DNA from: Heliomarina baculiformis
Lineage (GTDB): Bacteria; Pseudomonadota; Alphaproteobacteria; Rhodobacterales; Rhodobacteraceae
Direction of reading: 5' to 3'
Length of the DNA stretch: 64,000 nt
Assembly: GCF_019966545.1 (NCBI RefSeq)
Contig: NZ_JAIMIC010000004.1
Coordinates: 372,001-436,000, forward strand
Positions 45,861 through 54,765 of this stretch are shown here, piece by piece (positions within the stretch are counted from its first letter, which is position 1; every line of letters begins with the position of its first letter). The notes below the pieces were generated by a model. It was not told the DNA's origin, made no database searches, and saw only the letters and a program-made list of their open reading frames with translations. Made by a program: the position numbers and the translations under genes.

Positions 45861-46250
45861 GCGCGGAGAGCCGGATGGCCGCGGGGCGGTACGCTCCGAG
45901 GAAAGTCCGGACTCCAAGAAGCAACGGTGCCGGGTAACGCCCGGGCGGGGCAACCCGACGGATAGCGCCACAGAGAACAGACGGCCCCGCAGGTCGGGGT
46001 CAGGGTGAAACGGTGGGGTAAGAGCCCACCGCGCCGCTGGCAACAGGGGCGGCATGGCAAGCCCCACCGGGAGCAATGCCAAATAGGACCCCCGCGCGGG
46101 CTGGTCCCCTTGGGGATACCGCCGCTAGGCTCGCTTTTGCCGAGAGGGGTCGGGTTGGCAGCTAAAGGTGCATGGCAACATGTACCGTAGATGAATGGTC
46201 ATCGAAGGGGGCAACCCCGGAACAAAATCCGGCTTACAGGCTCTCCGCGC
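45861..46250 (+). ncRNA. rnpB: RNase P RNA, bacterial class A
   Basis: The ends pair in an exact 12-bp P1 helix (GCGCGGAGAGCC at 45861-45872 with GGCTCTCCGCGC at 46239-46250). Universal elements occur in order: GAGGAAAGTCCGGACTCC, GGGTGAAACGGTGGGGTAAGAGCCCACCGC for P10-P11 (core GTAAGAGCCCACCGC), TAGATGAATGGTCATCG, and ACAAAATCCGGCTTACAGG. It is the catalytic subunit that matures tRNA 5' ends. The length of about 390 nt fits alphaproteobacteria. It lies 32 bp after the amidase gene. Confidence 0.97.
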
Positions 46251-46362
46251 GTATTTCCCGAAAGCCGGGGAGGTTTCATTCAATCGAGCGGAATGTGCCG
46301 CATTCCTGCCCGCATTGGGCGGCTAAATTAACCAAAGCATTTGAGCCGAGGAATTGCCGGAA

Positions 46363-47442
46363 ATGAGCAAGGGATATCTTATTGTCTTCGGGGCCCTCGC
46401 AGGGCTGGCGTTTATGGGAACGGACTACCTTGCCGAGCAAAAGAAGCACGGGGGCGATTACACGCCGGGTGCCTATCTGGGGAAATGGATGGCGGCCGCC
46501 GATCTCGACACCAGCGAGATTGCCGGAAAGATGGCCCATTTCAAGGAACGGATCCTGCCCGATGCGAAACAGGGCGCCCGTCAGCGGGCCAACCCCGCCG
46601 ATCATCTGGGCGCCGCGCCCGAGGGCTGGGAAATGCTGGCGTGGAGCGAAGAGCTTGAGGCTCGGATGAAGCCGCCGCGCGAGATGCAGAAGTTCGAGAA
46701 GGAACTCCTTGACGATCCCAAGATCAAGGCGCTGGTCGGCGGGAATGAAGAGGCGCGTGCCAAGGAAAGACTCGAGTCCACGCGGATCTATGCACGCGGC
46801 GATGAGCTGATCTTTGTTTCGGCGCATTATGCGCAACCCGCCCGGATGAATCAGCGCTCCAATGCGGCAATGAAACTATTGGCGACGAACCTTCAGAACA
46901 TGTCCTCGTACAGCGGCTTTGACGTGATCGGGGGCGTTACATTCCTGCGCCGGACATCCTTGTGGACGCAAGAAGAGGGCGGCGATCCCCAACGGGCGGT
47001 TTTCGAGGCGAAGATGGGTGATTCCATCACGCTGAAAGTCTTGGCCAAGGCGCAGGATGACTCGGTCCGCGCGGTGCTTGAGACCATCGATTACGACGCG
47101 CTGAACGCGATGCTGGATAAGCCGTTGGTCGGTGTCGGATCGGATGCCGTGCCGCTGAGCGCGGCGCAGGCGCAGTTCATCTCGGCGCAATATGCCGAGG
47201 CGCTGAAACGGGCCGCACCGGGCCAGCGCAAGGCGGCGCAGCTGGCGATGGACAAGGCGTTTCAGCCGAGCCAGCTTGAAAGATCGCTGATCGGTGGCAG
47301 CGGGGTGACCTCTCTGACCTCGCAGAGAGATGTCGCTGTGCAGCAGATGATCGATGAGCCGACCACATCGAAACGCCCGTCGCTGAGCCAGCGGCTGAAC
47401 CAGAACTGCGGTGCGGGCACCTTTTGCAAGGTCAATCCCTAG
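46363..47442 (+). CDS. Hypothetical protein with N-terminal membrane anchor
   Basis: This 359-residue protein has a short N-terminal hydrophobic segment (YLIVFGALAGLAFMGTDYL) that may be a signal anchor, and a mostly helical remainder. The C-terminus ends NCGAGTFCKVNP with a Cys pair that may form a disulfide in the periplasm. I recognise no catalytic motif. The ATG at 46363 follows GAGGAATTG; a TTG three codons earlier is less likely. It stands alone between rnpB and the flavoprotein gene. Confidence 0.75.
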   Translation: MSKGYLIVFGALAGLAFMGTDYLAEQKKHGGDYTPGAYLGKWMAAADLDTSEIAGKMAHFKERILPDAKQGARQRANPADHLGAAPEGWEMLAWSEELEARMKPPREMQKFEKELLDDPKIKALVGGNEEARAKERLESTRIYARGDELIFVSAHYAQPARMNQRSNAAMKLLATNLQNMSSYSGFDVIGGVTFLRRTSLWTQEEGGDPQRAVFEAKMGDSITLKVLAKAQDDSVRAVLETIDYDALNAMLDKPLVGVGSDAVPLSAAQAQFISAQYAEALKRAAPGQRKAAQLAMDKAFQPSQLERSLIGGSGVTSLTSQRDVAVQQMIDEPTTSKRPSLSQRLNQNCGAGTFCKVNP

Positions 47443-47506
47443 ACGTTTCGCCCCGCTCTGAGTTGCGATTTGCGACATGGATGGTCGCGCGGGAAAGCGA
47501 CCGCAT

Positions 47507-47525
47507 CCGCCTGTAAAACAGGCGG
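47507..47525. other. Perfect 8-bp hairpin after the hypothetical gene
   Basis: CCGCCTGT and ACAGGCGG pair around an AAA loop, 64 bp after the upstream stop. There is no T-run, so it is a weak terminator candidate or an operator upstream of the flavoprotein gene (start 47685). Confidence 0.4.
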
Positions 47526-47684
47526 AATTGAAACGTATTCGCACCCAAATCTAAGAATTTCGATGGCTTTGGCCGGTGCATTAGATTGCACATGTCGCAT
47601 TCCAGCCGTGACGTGTCGGGGGCGCTTCTACGCCCGATTCATTTGACGCTATTGAGGAGGCGAAATCGAACGGAGTCGCCTTCC

Positions 47685-50174
47685 ATGAAAACCCAGGTCA
47701 AAGCCCTTGTCGTCGGCGGTGGTGCCGTCGGTACCTCGATCGCCTATCATCTTGCCCGAGCCGGCTGGTCGGATGTCATGCTGCTGGAACGGGACGAGCT
47801 GACGTCCGGTTCGACCTGGCACGCGGCAGGGCTTTTGCCGCTGTTCAACATGTCCTACGCGACGACGCATATCCACAAGTACTCGGTCGATTTCTACAAA
47901 TCGCTCGAAGCGGAGACCGGTCTGAACGCGGGCTTTTCCGTGGTGGGCAACCTTCGCATGGCGCAGACGCAGGACCGCATGGACGAATACATGCTTTATG
48001 CCTCGACCGCCGAAACCGCCGGCGTCCCCTATGAATGGATGACCCCCGACCAGATCAAGGAGCGCTGGCCGCTGGTGCGCACCGAAGACCTGAAGGGCGC
48101 GATTTTCCACCCGACCGATGGCTATATCAACCCGGCGGACGTGACCATGGCGATGGCCAAGGGTGCGCGGCAGCGGGGCGTGTTGATCGAGCGCAAGTGG
48201 CAGGTCGACGGCTATGAATGGACCGGCAGCCACTGGAACGTGACCTGCACCAAGATGGTCGAAAAGGGCGGTAACCTTGTCACCTCGGACGAGCAGATCG
48301 TCATTCAGGCCGAGCACGTGGTCACCGCGACCGGCAACCATGCGCAGCGCACCGCCAAGCTGCTGGGCATCAAGATCCCGGCGATCCCGGTCGAGCACCA
48401 GTTCGTCGTGACCGAACCCGATCCGGCGCTGGTCGAATATCGCAAGACCCATGGCGAACACCCGGTTCTGCGTGATGCGGATGCCAAGTGGTACGTGCGC
48501 GAGGAACGCGGCGGCTGGATTCTTGGACCCTATGAGGAAGGCGCGCCCGCGCGATTCAAGTACGAAGTGCCCGAGACCTTCCGCGCCGATCTCTTCCCGC
48601 TCGATCTGGACCGGATCGAAGAGGAATACATGTCGATGATCCACCGGATTCCGACTTCGGAAACCGTGGGGCTCAAGGACGATTTCAACGGCCCGATCTG
48701 CTATACGCCCGATGGCAACCCGCTGGTCGGCCCGGCGCCGGGCCTGCGTAATATGTGGCTTGCCGAAGGGTTTTCGTTCGGGATCACGGCGGCGGGCGGC
48801 ACCGGCTATTACCTTGCCCAGATAATGGTCGAGGGAGAGGCCGAGATCGACATGGCCTCGCTTGACCCCAAACGCTACGGGTCGTGGATGACAACCGAGT
48901 ACGCGGTGCAGAAGAACGAGGAAAGCTATGCGCATGTCTTCATCCTGCACCACCCGGATGAAGAGCGCGAAGCGGCGCGTCCGTTGCGCACCGCCCCGGC
49001 CTACGACCGGCAAAAGGCGCTGGGCGCGCAGTTCGGCCATGTGAACGGATGGGAGCGCCCGAACTATTACGCGCCGGTCGGATTTGACGATCATGCCTCG
49101 CGCAGCTTCCGTCGTGGTGGCTGGTGGGAACATGCAGTGGAAGAGGCCAAGGCGATCCGCGAAGGCGTCGGCCTTGTCGATGCGACCGCCTTTACCAAGC
49201 ATGTGGTCAAAGGACCGGGCGCGACTCAGTTCCTTGATTGGTTCACCTGCAATAAGTTGCCCAAGGTGGGGCGCATCAACCTGACCTATGCGCTGACCGA
49301 TGCGGGCACGACCCGGACGGAATATACCATCGTGCGGATCGCCGAGGATGCCTATTACCTCGTCTCCGCCGGTGCCTGGACAGCCTACGATGCCGATTAC
49401 CTGCGCAAATCCGCCGAGGATAAAGCAGGCGCGTTCGGCTATATCGAAATTCAGGACGTGACCACGCAATGGGGTGTCTTTGCCATCGCCGGGCCGAAAT
49501 CCCGTGATGTGCTGAACGAGATCATCAAGGACGCCGATCCGGCGACTGCCTTGTCGAACAAGCGTTTCCCGTGGCTGTCCTGCCGCAATATCGAGCTGGG
49601 CATGTGCCCGGTCCGCGCGATCCGCGTGGCCTACACGGGCGAGCTTGGCTGGGAATTGCATCACCCGATCGAGATGCAAAACTATCTCTGGGATCAGCTG
49701 ATGGCGGCCGGTGAAAAGCACGGGTTGAAACTTGTCGGTGCACGGGCGCAGAACTGGCTGCGGCAGGAAAAATCCTATCGTGCCTTCGGCAACGAACTTG
49801 GCCGCGACGCGACCCCGCTTGAGGCCGACCTGCCGCGCTTTGTGGATCTCTCCAAGGACTTCCGTGGCAAGGAAGCGATGCAGGCGCTGGGCATCCGGTC
49901 GAAATGCGTCACCCTTCTGATCGACGGACCCGAAGATGCCGATCCTTGGGGTCGCGAGGCGCTTTATGATGGCGACACCAAGGTTGGCCGCCTGACCTCG
50001 GGCGGGTATTCCGTGGCCTTCGGCAAGTCCATCGGCATGGGTTATGTAAAGCCCGATCTGGCCACTGTCGGCACCAAGCTGAAGGTCAAGATGTTCGATC
50101 AGCTCTGGGACGCGGAAATCGTCGAGGACAGCCCCTATGACCCGTCGAATGCCGTCATCCGCAAAGACGCCTAA
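47685..50174 (+). CDS. FAD-dependent dimethylglycine/sarcosine dehydrogenase-type oxidoreductase with GcvT domains
   Basis: The 829-residue protein joins an N-terminal DAO oxidase fold (VVGGGAVGTSIAYHLA), a central FAO_M-like linker, and GcvT plus GcvT C-terminal aminomethyltransferase domains. SGSTWHAAGLL contains H46, equivalent to the histidine that binds FAD covalently in mammalian DMGDH and SDH. It would demethylate an N-methylated glycine or related amine and pass the one-carbon unit to tetrahydrofolate. The exact substrate (dimethylglycine, sarcosine or another betaine product) is not fixed. The ATG at 47685 gives the canonical start; a longer in-frame start is unlikely. Roseobacters often carry several paralogues for osmolyte breakdown. 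Confidence 0.88.
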   Translation: MKTQVKALVVGGGAVGTSIAYHLARAGWSDVMLLERDELTSGSTWHAAGLLPLFNMSYATTHIHKYSVDFYKSLEAETGLNAGFSVVGNLRMAQTQDRMDEYMLYASTAETAGVPYEWMTPDQIKERWPLVRTEDLKGAIFHPTDGYINPADVTMAMAKGARQRGVLIERKWQVDGYEWTGSHWNVTCTKMVEKGGNLVTSDEQIVIQAEHVVTATGNHAQRTAKLLGIKIPAIPVEHQFVVTEPDPALVEYRKTHGEHPVLRDADAKWYVREERGGWILGPYEEGAPARFKYEVPETFRADLFPLDLDRIEEEYMSMIHRIPTSETVGLKDDFNGPICYTPDGNPLVGPAPGLRNMWLAEGFSFGITAAGGTGYYLAQIMVEGEAEIDMASLDPKRYGSWMTTEYAVQKNEESYAHVFILHHPDEEREAARPLRTAPAYDRQKALGAQFGHVNGWERPNYYAPVGFDDHASRSFRRGGWWEHAVEEAKAIREGVGLVDATAFTKHVVKGPGATQFLDWFTCNKLPKVGRINLTYALTDAGTTRTEYTIVRIAEDAYYLVSAGAWTAYDADYLRKSAEDKAGAFGYIEIQDVTTQWGVFAIAGPKSRDVLNEIIKDADPATALSNKRFPWLSCRNIELGMCPVRAIRVAYTGELGWELHHPIEMQNYLWDQLMAAGEKHGLKLVGARAQNWLRQEKSYRAFGNELGRDATPLEADLPRFVDLSKDFRGKEAMQALGIRSKCVTLLIDGPEDADPWGREALYDGDTKVGRLTSGGYSVAFGKSIGMGYVKPDLATVGTKLKVKMFDQLWDAEIVEDSPYDPSNAVIRKDA

Positions 50175-50329
50175 GACCGCGTGAAAGCCTGGCCCCGGAC
50201 GCTCTGCACAAGCCAGAAGCCGGGGCCAATGCTTGTTTGCGTCAGAAATCTTTTGCCAGTTTGCGATAAGCTGTCGGCGATAGGTTAACACCTTCATCCG
50301 TTTTGCCGCGCCTCGGCTATTCTTTTAAT

Positions 50330-50640
50330 GAAAGCGCAACCGGTATTCGTAGCGCCTTTTGCCCCCGTTCATCCGGGTCGGAGGTGAGGGAGGCATACCC
50401 GATATGGCCATCGGGGCGATCTGCATAGGCCGGATCTGCGCTTCACGGTCATATGCCGAAACGGGGACGCGCGCAGCAATCGCCGTAATTCAAAGAGGTT
50501 ACGGGAAACCGCCCTCCTGTTGTCACTTGTTGCCGAACGGCGCTGGCAAAATCGGGTCACGACGACGGTCACAAGCACGCCCGATTAGTTTCGCGATGCG
50601 ACAAGACAAGGCCCGGCCATTTGCGCCGGGCCTTTTTCTT
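50330..50640 (+). ncRNA. Candidate structured small RNA ending in an intrinsic terminator
   Basis: No credible protein gene fills 50175-50871. A strong plus-strand terminator at 50608-50640 sits 430 bp after the last stop, implying a separate transcript. Distant segments upstream of it pair in nested order: ACC 50339-50341 with GGT 50555-50557, AGCGCC 50351-50356 with GGCGCT 50539-50544, GTTC 50367-50370 with GAAC 50535-50538, AGGTGA 50382-50387 with TCACTT 50523-50528, and GGAGG 50389-50393 with CCTCC 50513-50517. A -10-like TATTCT at 50318-50323 would start transcription near 50330; no convincing -35 is seen. A 6S-like long interrupted hairpin is possible but not shown. Confidence 0.5.
50608..50640 (+). 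terminator. Strong intrinsic terminator in the gene-free stretch
   Basis: GGCCCGGC (50610-50617) and GCCGGGCC (50625-50632) form an 8-bp stem, extended by AA/TT pairs, with a 7-nt loop and a TTTTTCTT tail. It is oriented to stop plus-strand transcription. Confidence 0.85.
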
Positions 50641-50871
50641 GGCAAACGACAGAGGCGGCCCATTTTTCATTTTCGGAAAAATCCGGACACTATGACGGGT
50701 CGCGACAGGAAAATTGGCAATCCGTTTGGTGCACAGTTTTGATGCGGTTTCAGAAACGGGACAGGTTGCTGCCCCGGTTTTGTCCGGGAACCGGCATAGC
50801 GCGTCCCAATTTCCGCCTTAGTTCGGTGTAGAGTGGTTAAATCAATTGCAGGCAGTCAGGAAAAGATCATC

Positions 50872-51510
50872 GTGAGCTTTCAAGCCAAAATCGCCGTCCC
50901 GGAGCTTGTCCCGCATCGCTTTACCGGAGGTATCGCGGAGGGGGCGAACCTGCGCACCCCCTGCGGTTTGCGTCGAATCGAAATCGTGCGTGCCGGTGAC
51001 CTGATCGTGACGCGGAACGGGCTAAAGCCGGTTCAGATGGTCTGGAAACGCCGCGTTACGAAAGAACAGATGCTGGCGCAGCCTGCACTGGCGCCCGTTC
51101 GACTACGTCCGCGCGCGATCGGCCCGATGATGCCGCAGCGCGATCTGCTCGTGGCTCCCGATCACCGCCTGCTGATTCCCGGTTTCCGGCTGGGCGGTGT
51201 CGCCGATGACAAATCCGTCCTGACCGAGGCCCGCAAGATCGCCGGTTCAAGCGATGCGATCTTTGCCGACAGCTCGATGGAGAGCATCACCTACTACCAG
51301 CTCGTTTTCGAAGAACATCAGGTGCTCGCGGCAAATGGCTTGCCGGTCGAAAGCTTTCTGCCGGATGCCGCCGCGATTGCCGCGCTCGCCGGTGAAATCC
51401 GCGAAGAGCTGGATGAATGCTTCCCCGGGTTGCGTGCCGCGCCCGACAGCTTTCCGTCTGCAAGCTTCCCGATCATGACCGACGTGGACTACCTGCCGTT
51501 CTACGCCTGA
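50872..51510 (+). CDS. Stand-alone Hint-domain protein
   Basis: The 212-residue protein contains a Hedgehog/intein (Hint) fold of the Hint_2 type common in Rhodobacteraceae. The N-terminal block RTPCGLRRIEIVRAGDLIVT holds the nucleophile Cys, and LLVAPDHRLLIPG holds the conserved block with a His. The C-terminal intein block ending in His-Asn is not evident; the protein ends DVDYLPFYA. No passenger domain is attached, so an N-terminal cleavage or ester role is uncertain. The GTG at 50872 is preferred because AGGAAAA lies just upstream; another GTG 13 codons earlier also stays in frame. Confidence 0.82.
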   Translation: MSFQAKIAVPELVPHRFTGGIAEGANLRTPCGLRRIEIVRAGDLIVTRNGLKPVQMVWKRRVTKEQMLAQPALAPVRLRPRAIGPMMPQRDLLVAPDHRLLIPGFRLGGVADDKSVLTEARKIAGSSDAIFADSSMESITYYQLVFEEHQVLAANGLPVESFLPDAAAIAALAGEIREELDECFPGLRAAPDSFPSASFPIMTDVDYLPFYA

Positions 51511-51520
51511 GGCCTTGCGG

Positions 51521-52174
51521 CTAAGGCTGGCGTGCAATCAGGGCAAGGTTGTTGGCGGGCATCTCGACGGTATCGACTAGCTCGAGACCTGCACTCTGCA
51601 ACAGTTCCACTATCCAGGTATCGTCCTTGTACCCCACGGCGCTGTCCTGCGCCTGCAGCATCGCATGGAAATCCGCGTCGCCCTCGCTCGTGAGTTTGCC
51701 AGCGCGTTTGAAGGGGCCGTAGATCACGAAGAGACCCCCCTGTTCCAAGGCGAGTGCCGCTTCGGCGACCAGCACTTTCGCTTCCTCATCGCTGACCAGA
51801 TGCAGCAGATTCACCAGAAGAATCAGGGTCTGACCTGTGTTTTCCTTCCCCCATCCGGGCGCCGTCGCATCCACACGGCAGACCTTTGAGAGATTGGGAA
51901 GATCTGCCCGCAGGACACGCGCGTCGATGGCAGCGGCCCGTTTTTCGTCAACTTCGGAGGGTTGCCATTGAAGATGCGGCAGGGCACGGGCAAGTTCAAC
52001 CACATGCTGGCCCGTACCGCTCGCCAGCTCAAGCGCGTGACCCGGAGAGCTGGCATGTGACTTCAACAGGTTCCGGATCGCCTCGGCGTTTCGAGCGGCG
52101 GCAGGGGCGTGGAGAAAACCGTCGGTGTCCGGTTCCGCATAGCCTTCGGCAGAGGGGATCAGGCGTTTGGGCAT
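51521..52174 (-). CDS. DUF938 SAM-dependent methyltransferase
   Basis: The 217-residue protein is a class I methyltransferase. Motif I is ALELASGTGQHVVELA, and LQWQPSEVDEKRAAAI is the acidic-loop region of DUF938 members. VNLLHLVSDEEA and GLFVIYGPFKRAG follow. The substrate is unknown. The ATG at 52174 is used; a TTG three codons upstream is less likely. It converges on the Hint gene with 10 bp between stops. Confidence 0.88.
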   Translation of the reverse strand: MPKRLIPSAEGYAEPDTDGFLHAPAAARNAEAIRNLLKSHASSPGHALELASGTGQHVVELARALPHLQWQPSEVDEKRAAAIDARVLRADLPNLSKVCRVDATAPGWGKENTGQTLILLVNLLHLVSDEEAKVLVAEAALALEQGGLFVIYGPFKRAGKLTSEGDADFHAMLQAQDSAVGYKDDTWIVELLQSAGLELVDTVEMPANNLALIARQP

Positions 52175-52301
52175 GGTGGACAAACCTCAATCACGGGGGC
52201 GCGGTCGAAAATATTCATGGGGGCAGGGGCGATTCGAGCGGACAGTAAACTTACCGTCGAAATTTCAGCAGGATTGACGGTACCAACCACAGCCAATTCC
52301 C

Positions 52302-53255
52302 TCATGTCCCGGGCGCCCCAAGCGTCTGTTCTTCAAGCCGGTCCGTGGCCGGCGGCGGGGCAGGGCTAAGTGCTGCAAGCCGTGTGTAAAGCGCCTCGTC
52401 CATGTCGAAATCCATCGCGGCAAGCGACGGTTCAAGCTGCGCTGCATCACGTGCCGAGATGATCGGGATAGGCCGGTCCCGATGGGCCGCGACCCAGGCC
52501 ACGGCCAGAACTGCCGGATCCACCGCCAGTTCCCCCGCGATCTCGACCAGACCGGCGGCGGTTTCCTGCATCCAGCCCTGTCCGTAGCGGGCACCATAGC
52601 GGTCGTCCTCGCTCAATCGGCCGCTGCCCCCGGTAAGGTATTTGCCGGTCAGCAACCCGCCGCCCAGCGGCGAATAGGCACAGACCGCGATCTGCTGGTC
52701 AGCGCACATGGGCAGGATCTCGACCTCGGCCTGCCGCTTGGCCAGATTGTACATCGGCTGCAAGGCATCGACCCGGATGTCGAAACGCTCAGCGACAGCC
52801 TGTGCCTTCATCACCTGCCACGCCGCGAAATTCGACAGGCCAATATACCTGATCTTTCCCGCATCGCGCAGCCGGGCAAAAGCCTCCATCGTTTCCGACA
52901 GATCGGTGTCCGGATCGAACCGGTGCAGGTACAGCAGATCCACCATGTCCAGATCCAGCCGCTGACGCGATCTATCGAACTGTTCGCGGATATTCTGCGC
53001 ACCGGCGCCGCCGATATAGCCGACCTTTGTCGCAACCAGCAGCCTGTCGCGCTCAGCCCGGACCATCTCGCCCAGCAGGGTCTCGGAGTTCCCATCCGTA
53101 TAGGCAAAAGCCGTATCGAAATGCGTGATACCGGCTGCACGGCAGGCGTCGAACATGGCGCGGCTCTGCGACGCATCGGCCCGCCCGCCAAACTGCATGG
53201 TGCCAAAGGCAAATCGGGAAATCGGCTGCCCGGCAAGTGTTTTAAGCTCTGTCAT
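52302..53255 (-). CDS. Aldo/keto reductase
   Basis: This 317-residue NADPH-dependent (beta/alpha)8 oxidoreductase has the catalytic tetrad D47, Y52 (HFDTAFAYTDGNSETLLGE), K77 (VATKVGY) and H111 (LLYLHRFD). SNFAAWQV and CAYSPLGGGLLTGKY are further family blocks. The substrate is unknown. Confidence 0.94.
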   Translation of the reverse strand: MTELKTLAGQPISRFAFGTMQFGGRADASQSRAMFDACRAAGITHFDTAFAYTDGNSETLLGEMVRAERDRLLVATKVGYIGGAGAQNIREQFDRSRQRLDLDMVDLLYLHRFDPDTDLSETMEAFARLRDAGKIRYIGLSNFAAWQVMKAQAVAERFDIRVDALQPMYNLAKRQAEVEILPMCADQQIAVCAYSPLGGGLLTGKYLTGGSGRLSEDDRYGARYGQGWMQETAAGLVEIAGELAVDPAVLAVAWVAAHRDRPIPIISARDAAQLEPSLAAMDFDMDEALYTRLAALSPAPPPATDRLEEQTLGAPGT

Positions 53256-53337
53256 ACCCTGCGTTCTGGCACGGCTTCGGGCACAGGGAAAGCCCCGTTT
53301 CGACAGGACGCCACACCGGCCTCCCTCAAGAATCCCC

Positions 53338-53375
53338 TGCTTCTTTGGGTCTTAAAATATCCCCGCCGGAGGCAA
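53338..53375 (+). repeat. Dispersed intergenic repeat, copy B (short)
   Basis: CTTCTTTGGGTCTTAAAATA is followed by TCCCCGCCGGAGGCAAATG, matching the core and right flank of the other copies but lacking the CAGAGCCCCC hairpin. It lies between the aldo/keto reductase gene and the terminator of the purine importer. Confidence 0.65.
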
Positions 53376-53407
53376 ATGCGCCAATTGCCACGCCAGACGA
53401 GTCCCGC

Positions 53408-53441
53408 AAAAAGAAAAACCCGCGCCGACAAGGGCGCGGGT
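53408..53441 (-). terminator. Intrinsic terminator of the purine operon
   Basis: On the minus strand a 9-bp stem (ACCCGCGCC at 53418-53426 with GGCGCGGGT at 53433-53441) is followed by a T-rich tail, 27 bp after the BMP-protein stop. Confidence 0.85.
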
Positions 53442-53467
53442 CGTCAGACACAAACGGTCCGATTGGC

Positions 53468-54556
53468 TTACTGCGGAATCTCGCCTTCGATGCCTTCGAC
53501 GTAGAAATTCATGCCCGCCAGCGTGCCGTCATCGGCGGTCTCGCCCTCGGCCAGCCAGTCGGAACCATCCTGCTTCTTGAGCGGGCCGGTAAAGGGATGC
53601 ATCTCGCCCGACGCGATCTTTTCCTTCATTTCCAGCGCGGCGGCTTTCACGTCATCCGGAACGGCCGAGGTGATCTCGCCGATGCCGACCATGCCCGCGC
53701 CGATACCGTCCCAACGGCTGACCGATTCCCATGTTCCGTCCATGACAGCCTTGGTGCGCTCGATGTAGTAGGGCGCCCAGTTGTCGATGATCGAGGAAAT
53801 GCGCGGCTCGGGCGCGTATTCGTACATGTCCGAAGCCTGACCAAAGGTATAGACGCCACCGGCGTTCTGAGCCGCGGCCTGAGGCGCGGTAGAATCGGTG
53901 TGCTGAAGCACGACGTCAGCGCCCTGTTCGATCAGCACCTTGGCTGCATCGGCCTCTTTCGCCGGGTCAAACCAGGTGTAGACCCAGACGATTTTGAACT
54001 GCACATCCGGGTTGACCTTCTTGGCCTGAATATAGGCCGAGTTGATGCCGCGGATCACTTCGGGGATCGGGAAGGACCCGATGTAGCCGATGATGTTGCT
54101 TTCGGTCATGCTGCCCGCGATCAGACCCTGAATGGCGCGGCCCTCGTAGAAACGCGCGGAATAGGTCGACACATTCTCGGCGGTTTTGTAACCCGTTGCA
54201 TGCTCGAACTTCACGTTCGGGAATTTTTTGGCGACGTTGATCGTCGGATCCATGTAACCGAAGGACGTGGTAAAGATCAGGTCCGCGCCGTTCAGCGCCA
54301 TCTGCGTCATCACGCGTTCGGAATCCGGACCTTCGGCCACGTTCTCGACGAACACGGTCTCGACCTGATCGCCGAATTCTTCCTCGACGGCCAGACGGCC
54401 CTGGTTGTGTTCATAGGTCCAGCCGCCATCGCCGACGGGCCCAACAAAGACAAAGCCGACCTTGGTCTTGTCATCCTGTGCGCCGGCCGCGGTGGCCATG
54501 CCCAGTGCCGTCACGGCGGCCGCCCCGGCCAGCAGCGTTCTGCGAAGTATCGTCAT
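53468..54556 (-). CDS. BMP-family ABC transporter substrate-binding protein (nucleoside/purine type)
   Basis: The 362-residue periplasmic receptor has a Sec-type signal (RRTLLAGAAAVTALGMATAA...) and the BMP/PnrA-like core: VGPVGDGGWTYEHNQG, IFTTSFGYMDPTINVA, and SNIIGYIGSFPIPEVIRGI. BMP proteins bind nucleosides or purines. It is the last gene of the block that also encodes xanthine dehydrogenase, so purine bases or nucleosides are the likely ligand. A 209-bp gap with a hairpin separates it from the permease gene, so it may also have its own promoter. Confidence 0.92.
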   Translation of the reverse strand: MTILRRTLLAGAAAVTALGMATAAGAQDDKTKVGFVFVGPVGDGGWTYEHNQGRLAVEEEFGDQVETVFVENVAEGPDSERVMTQMALNGADLIFTTSFGYMDPTINVAKKFPNVKFEHATGYKTAENVSTYSARFYEGRAIQGLIAGSMTESNIIGYIGSFPIPEVIRGINSAYIQAKKVNPDVQFKIVWVYTWFDPAKEADAAKVLIEQGADVVLQHTDSTAPQAAAQNAGGVYTFGQASDMYEYAPEPRISSIIDNWAPYYIERTKAVMDGTWESVSRWDGIGAGMVGIGEITSAVPDDVKAAALEMKEKIASGEMHPFTGPLKKQDGSDWLAEGETADDGTLAGMNFYVEGIEGEIPQ

Positions 54557-54683
54557 TACGAGTAATCCCCTATTGGTGGTGTTTTTCTGTCAGGGAGACC
54601 ATCCATGATCGCCTCCCGCTGTTCAAGGGCCGCCCCAGCGGCAGGCCCCGTTCTCCGTTGTCACGGAAAGAGATGAAACGCCC

Positions 54684-54708
54684 GGAAAGCCTAAAATTTA
54701 GGCTTTCC
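54684..54708. other. 25-bp perfect inverted repeat between permease and BMP genes
   Basis: GGAAAGCCTAAA and its exact complement flank a single central base. It lies in the gap between the permease stop (54766) and the BMP start (54556) on the minus strand. No T-run follows, so it is more likely an mRNA-processing or stability hairpin that sets BMP levels, or an operator. Confidence 0.5.
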
Positions 54709-54765
54709 CGCGCGTCGACTGCGTGGCGGGTTACACCGGGCAAGGCAGTGTTTTTGCAGGTCGCC

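Noticed and set aside
47649-50297. 882-codon minus-strand frame
   Set aside because: It is antisense to the FAD/GcvT flavoprotein, which has clear domains.
50359-50742. 127-codon plus-strand frame in the gene-free stretch
   Set aside because: It runs through the strong terminator at 50608-50640, lacks a good start and has no protein-like pattern.
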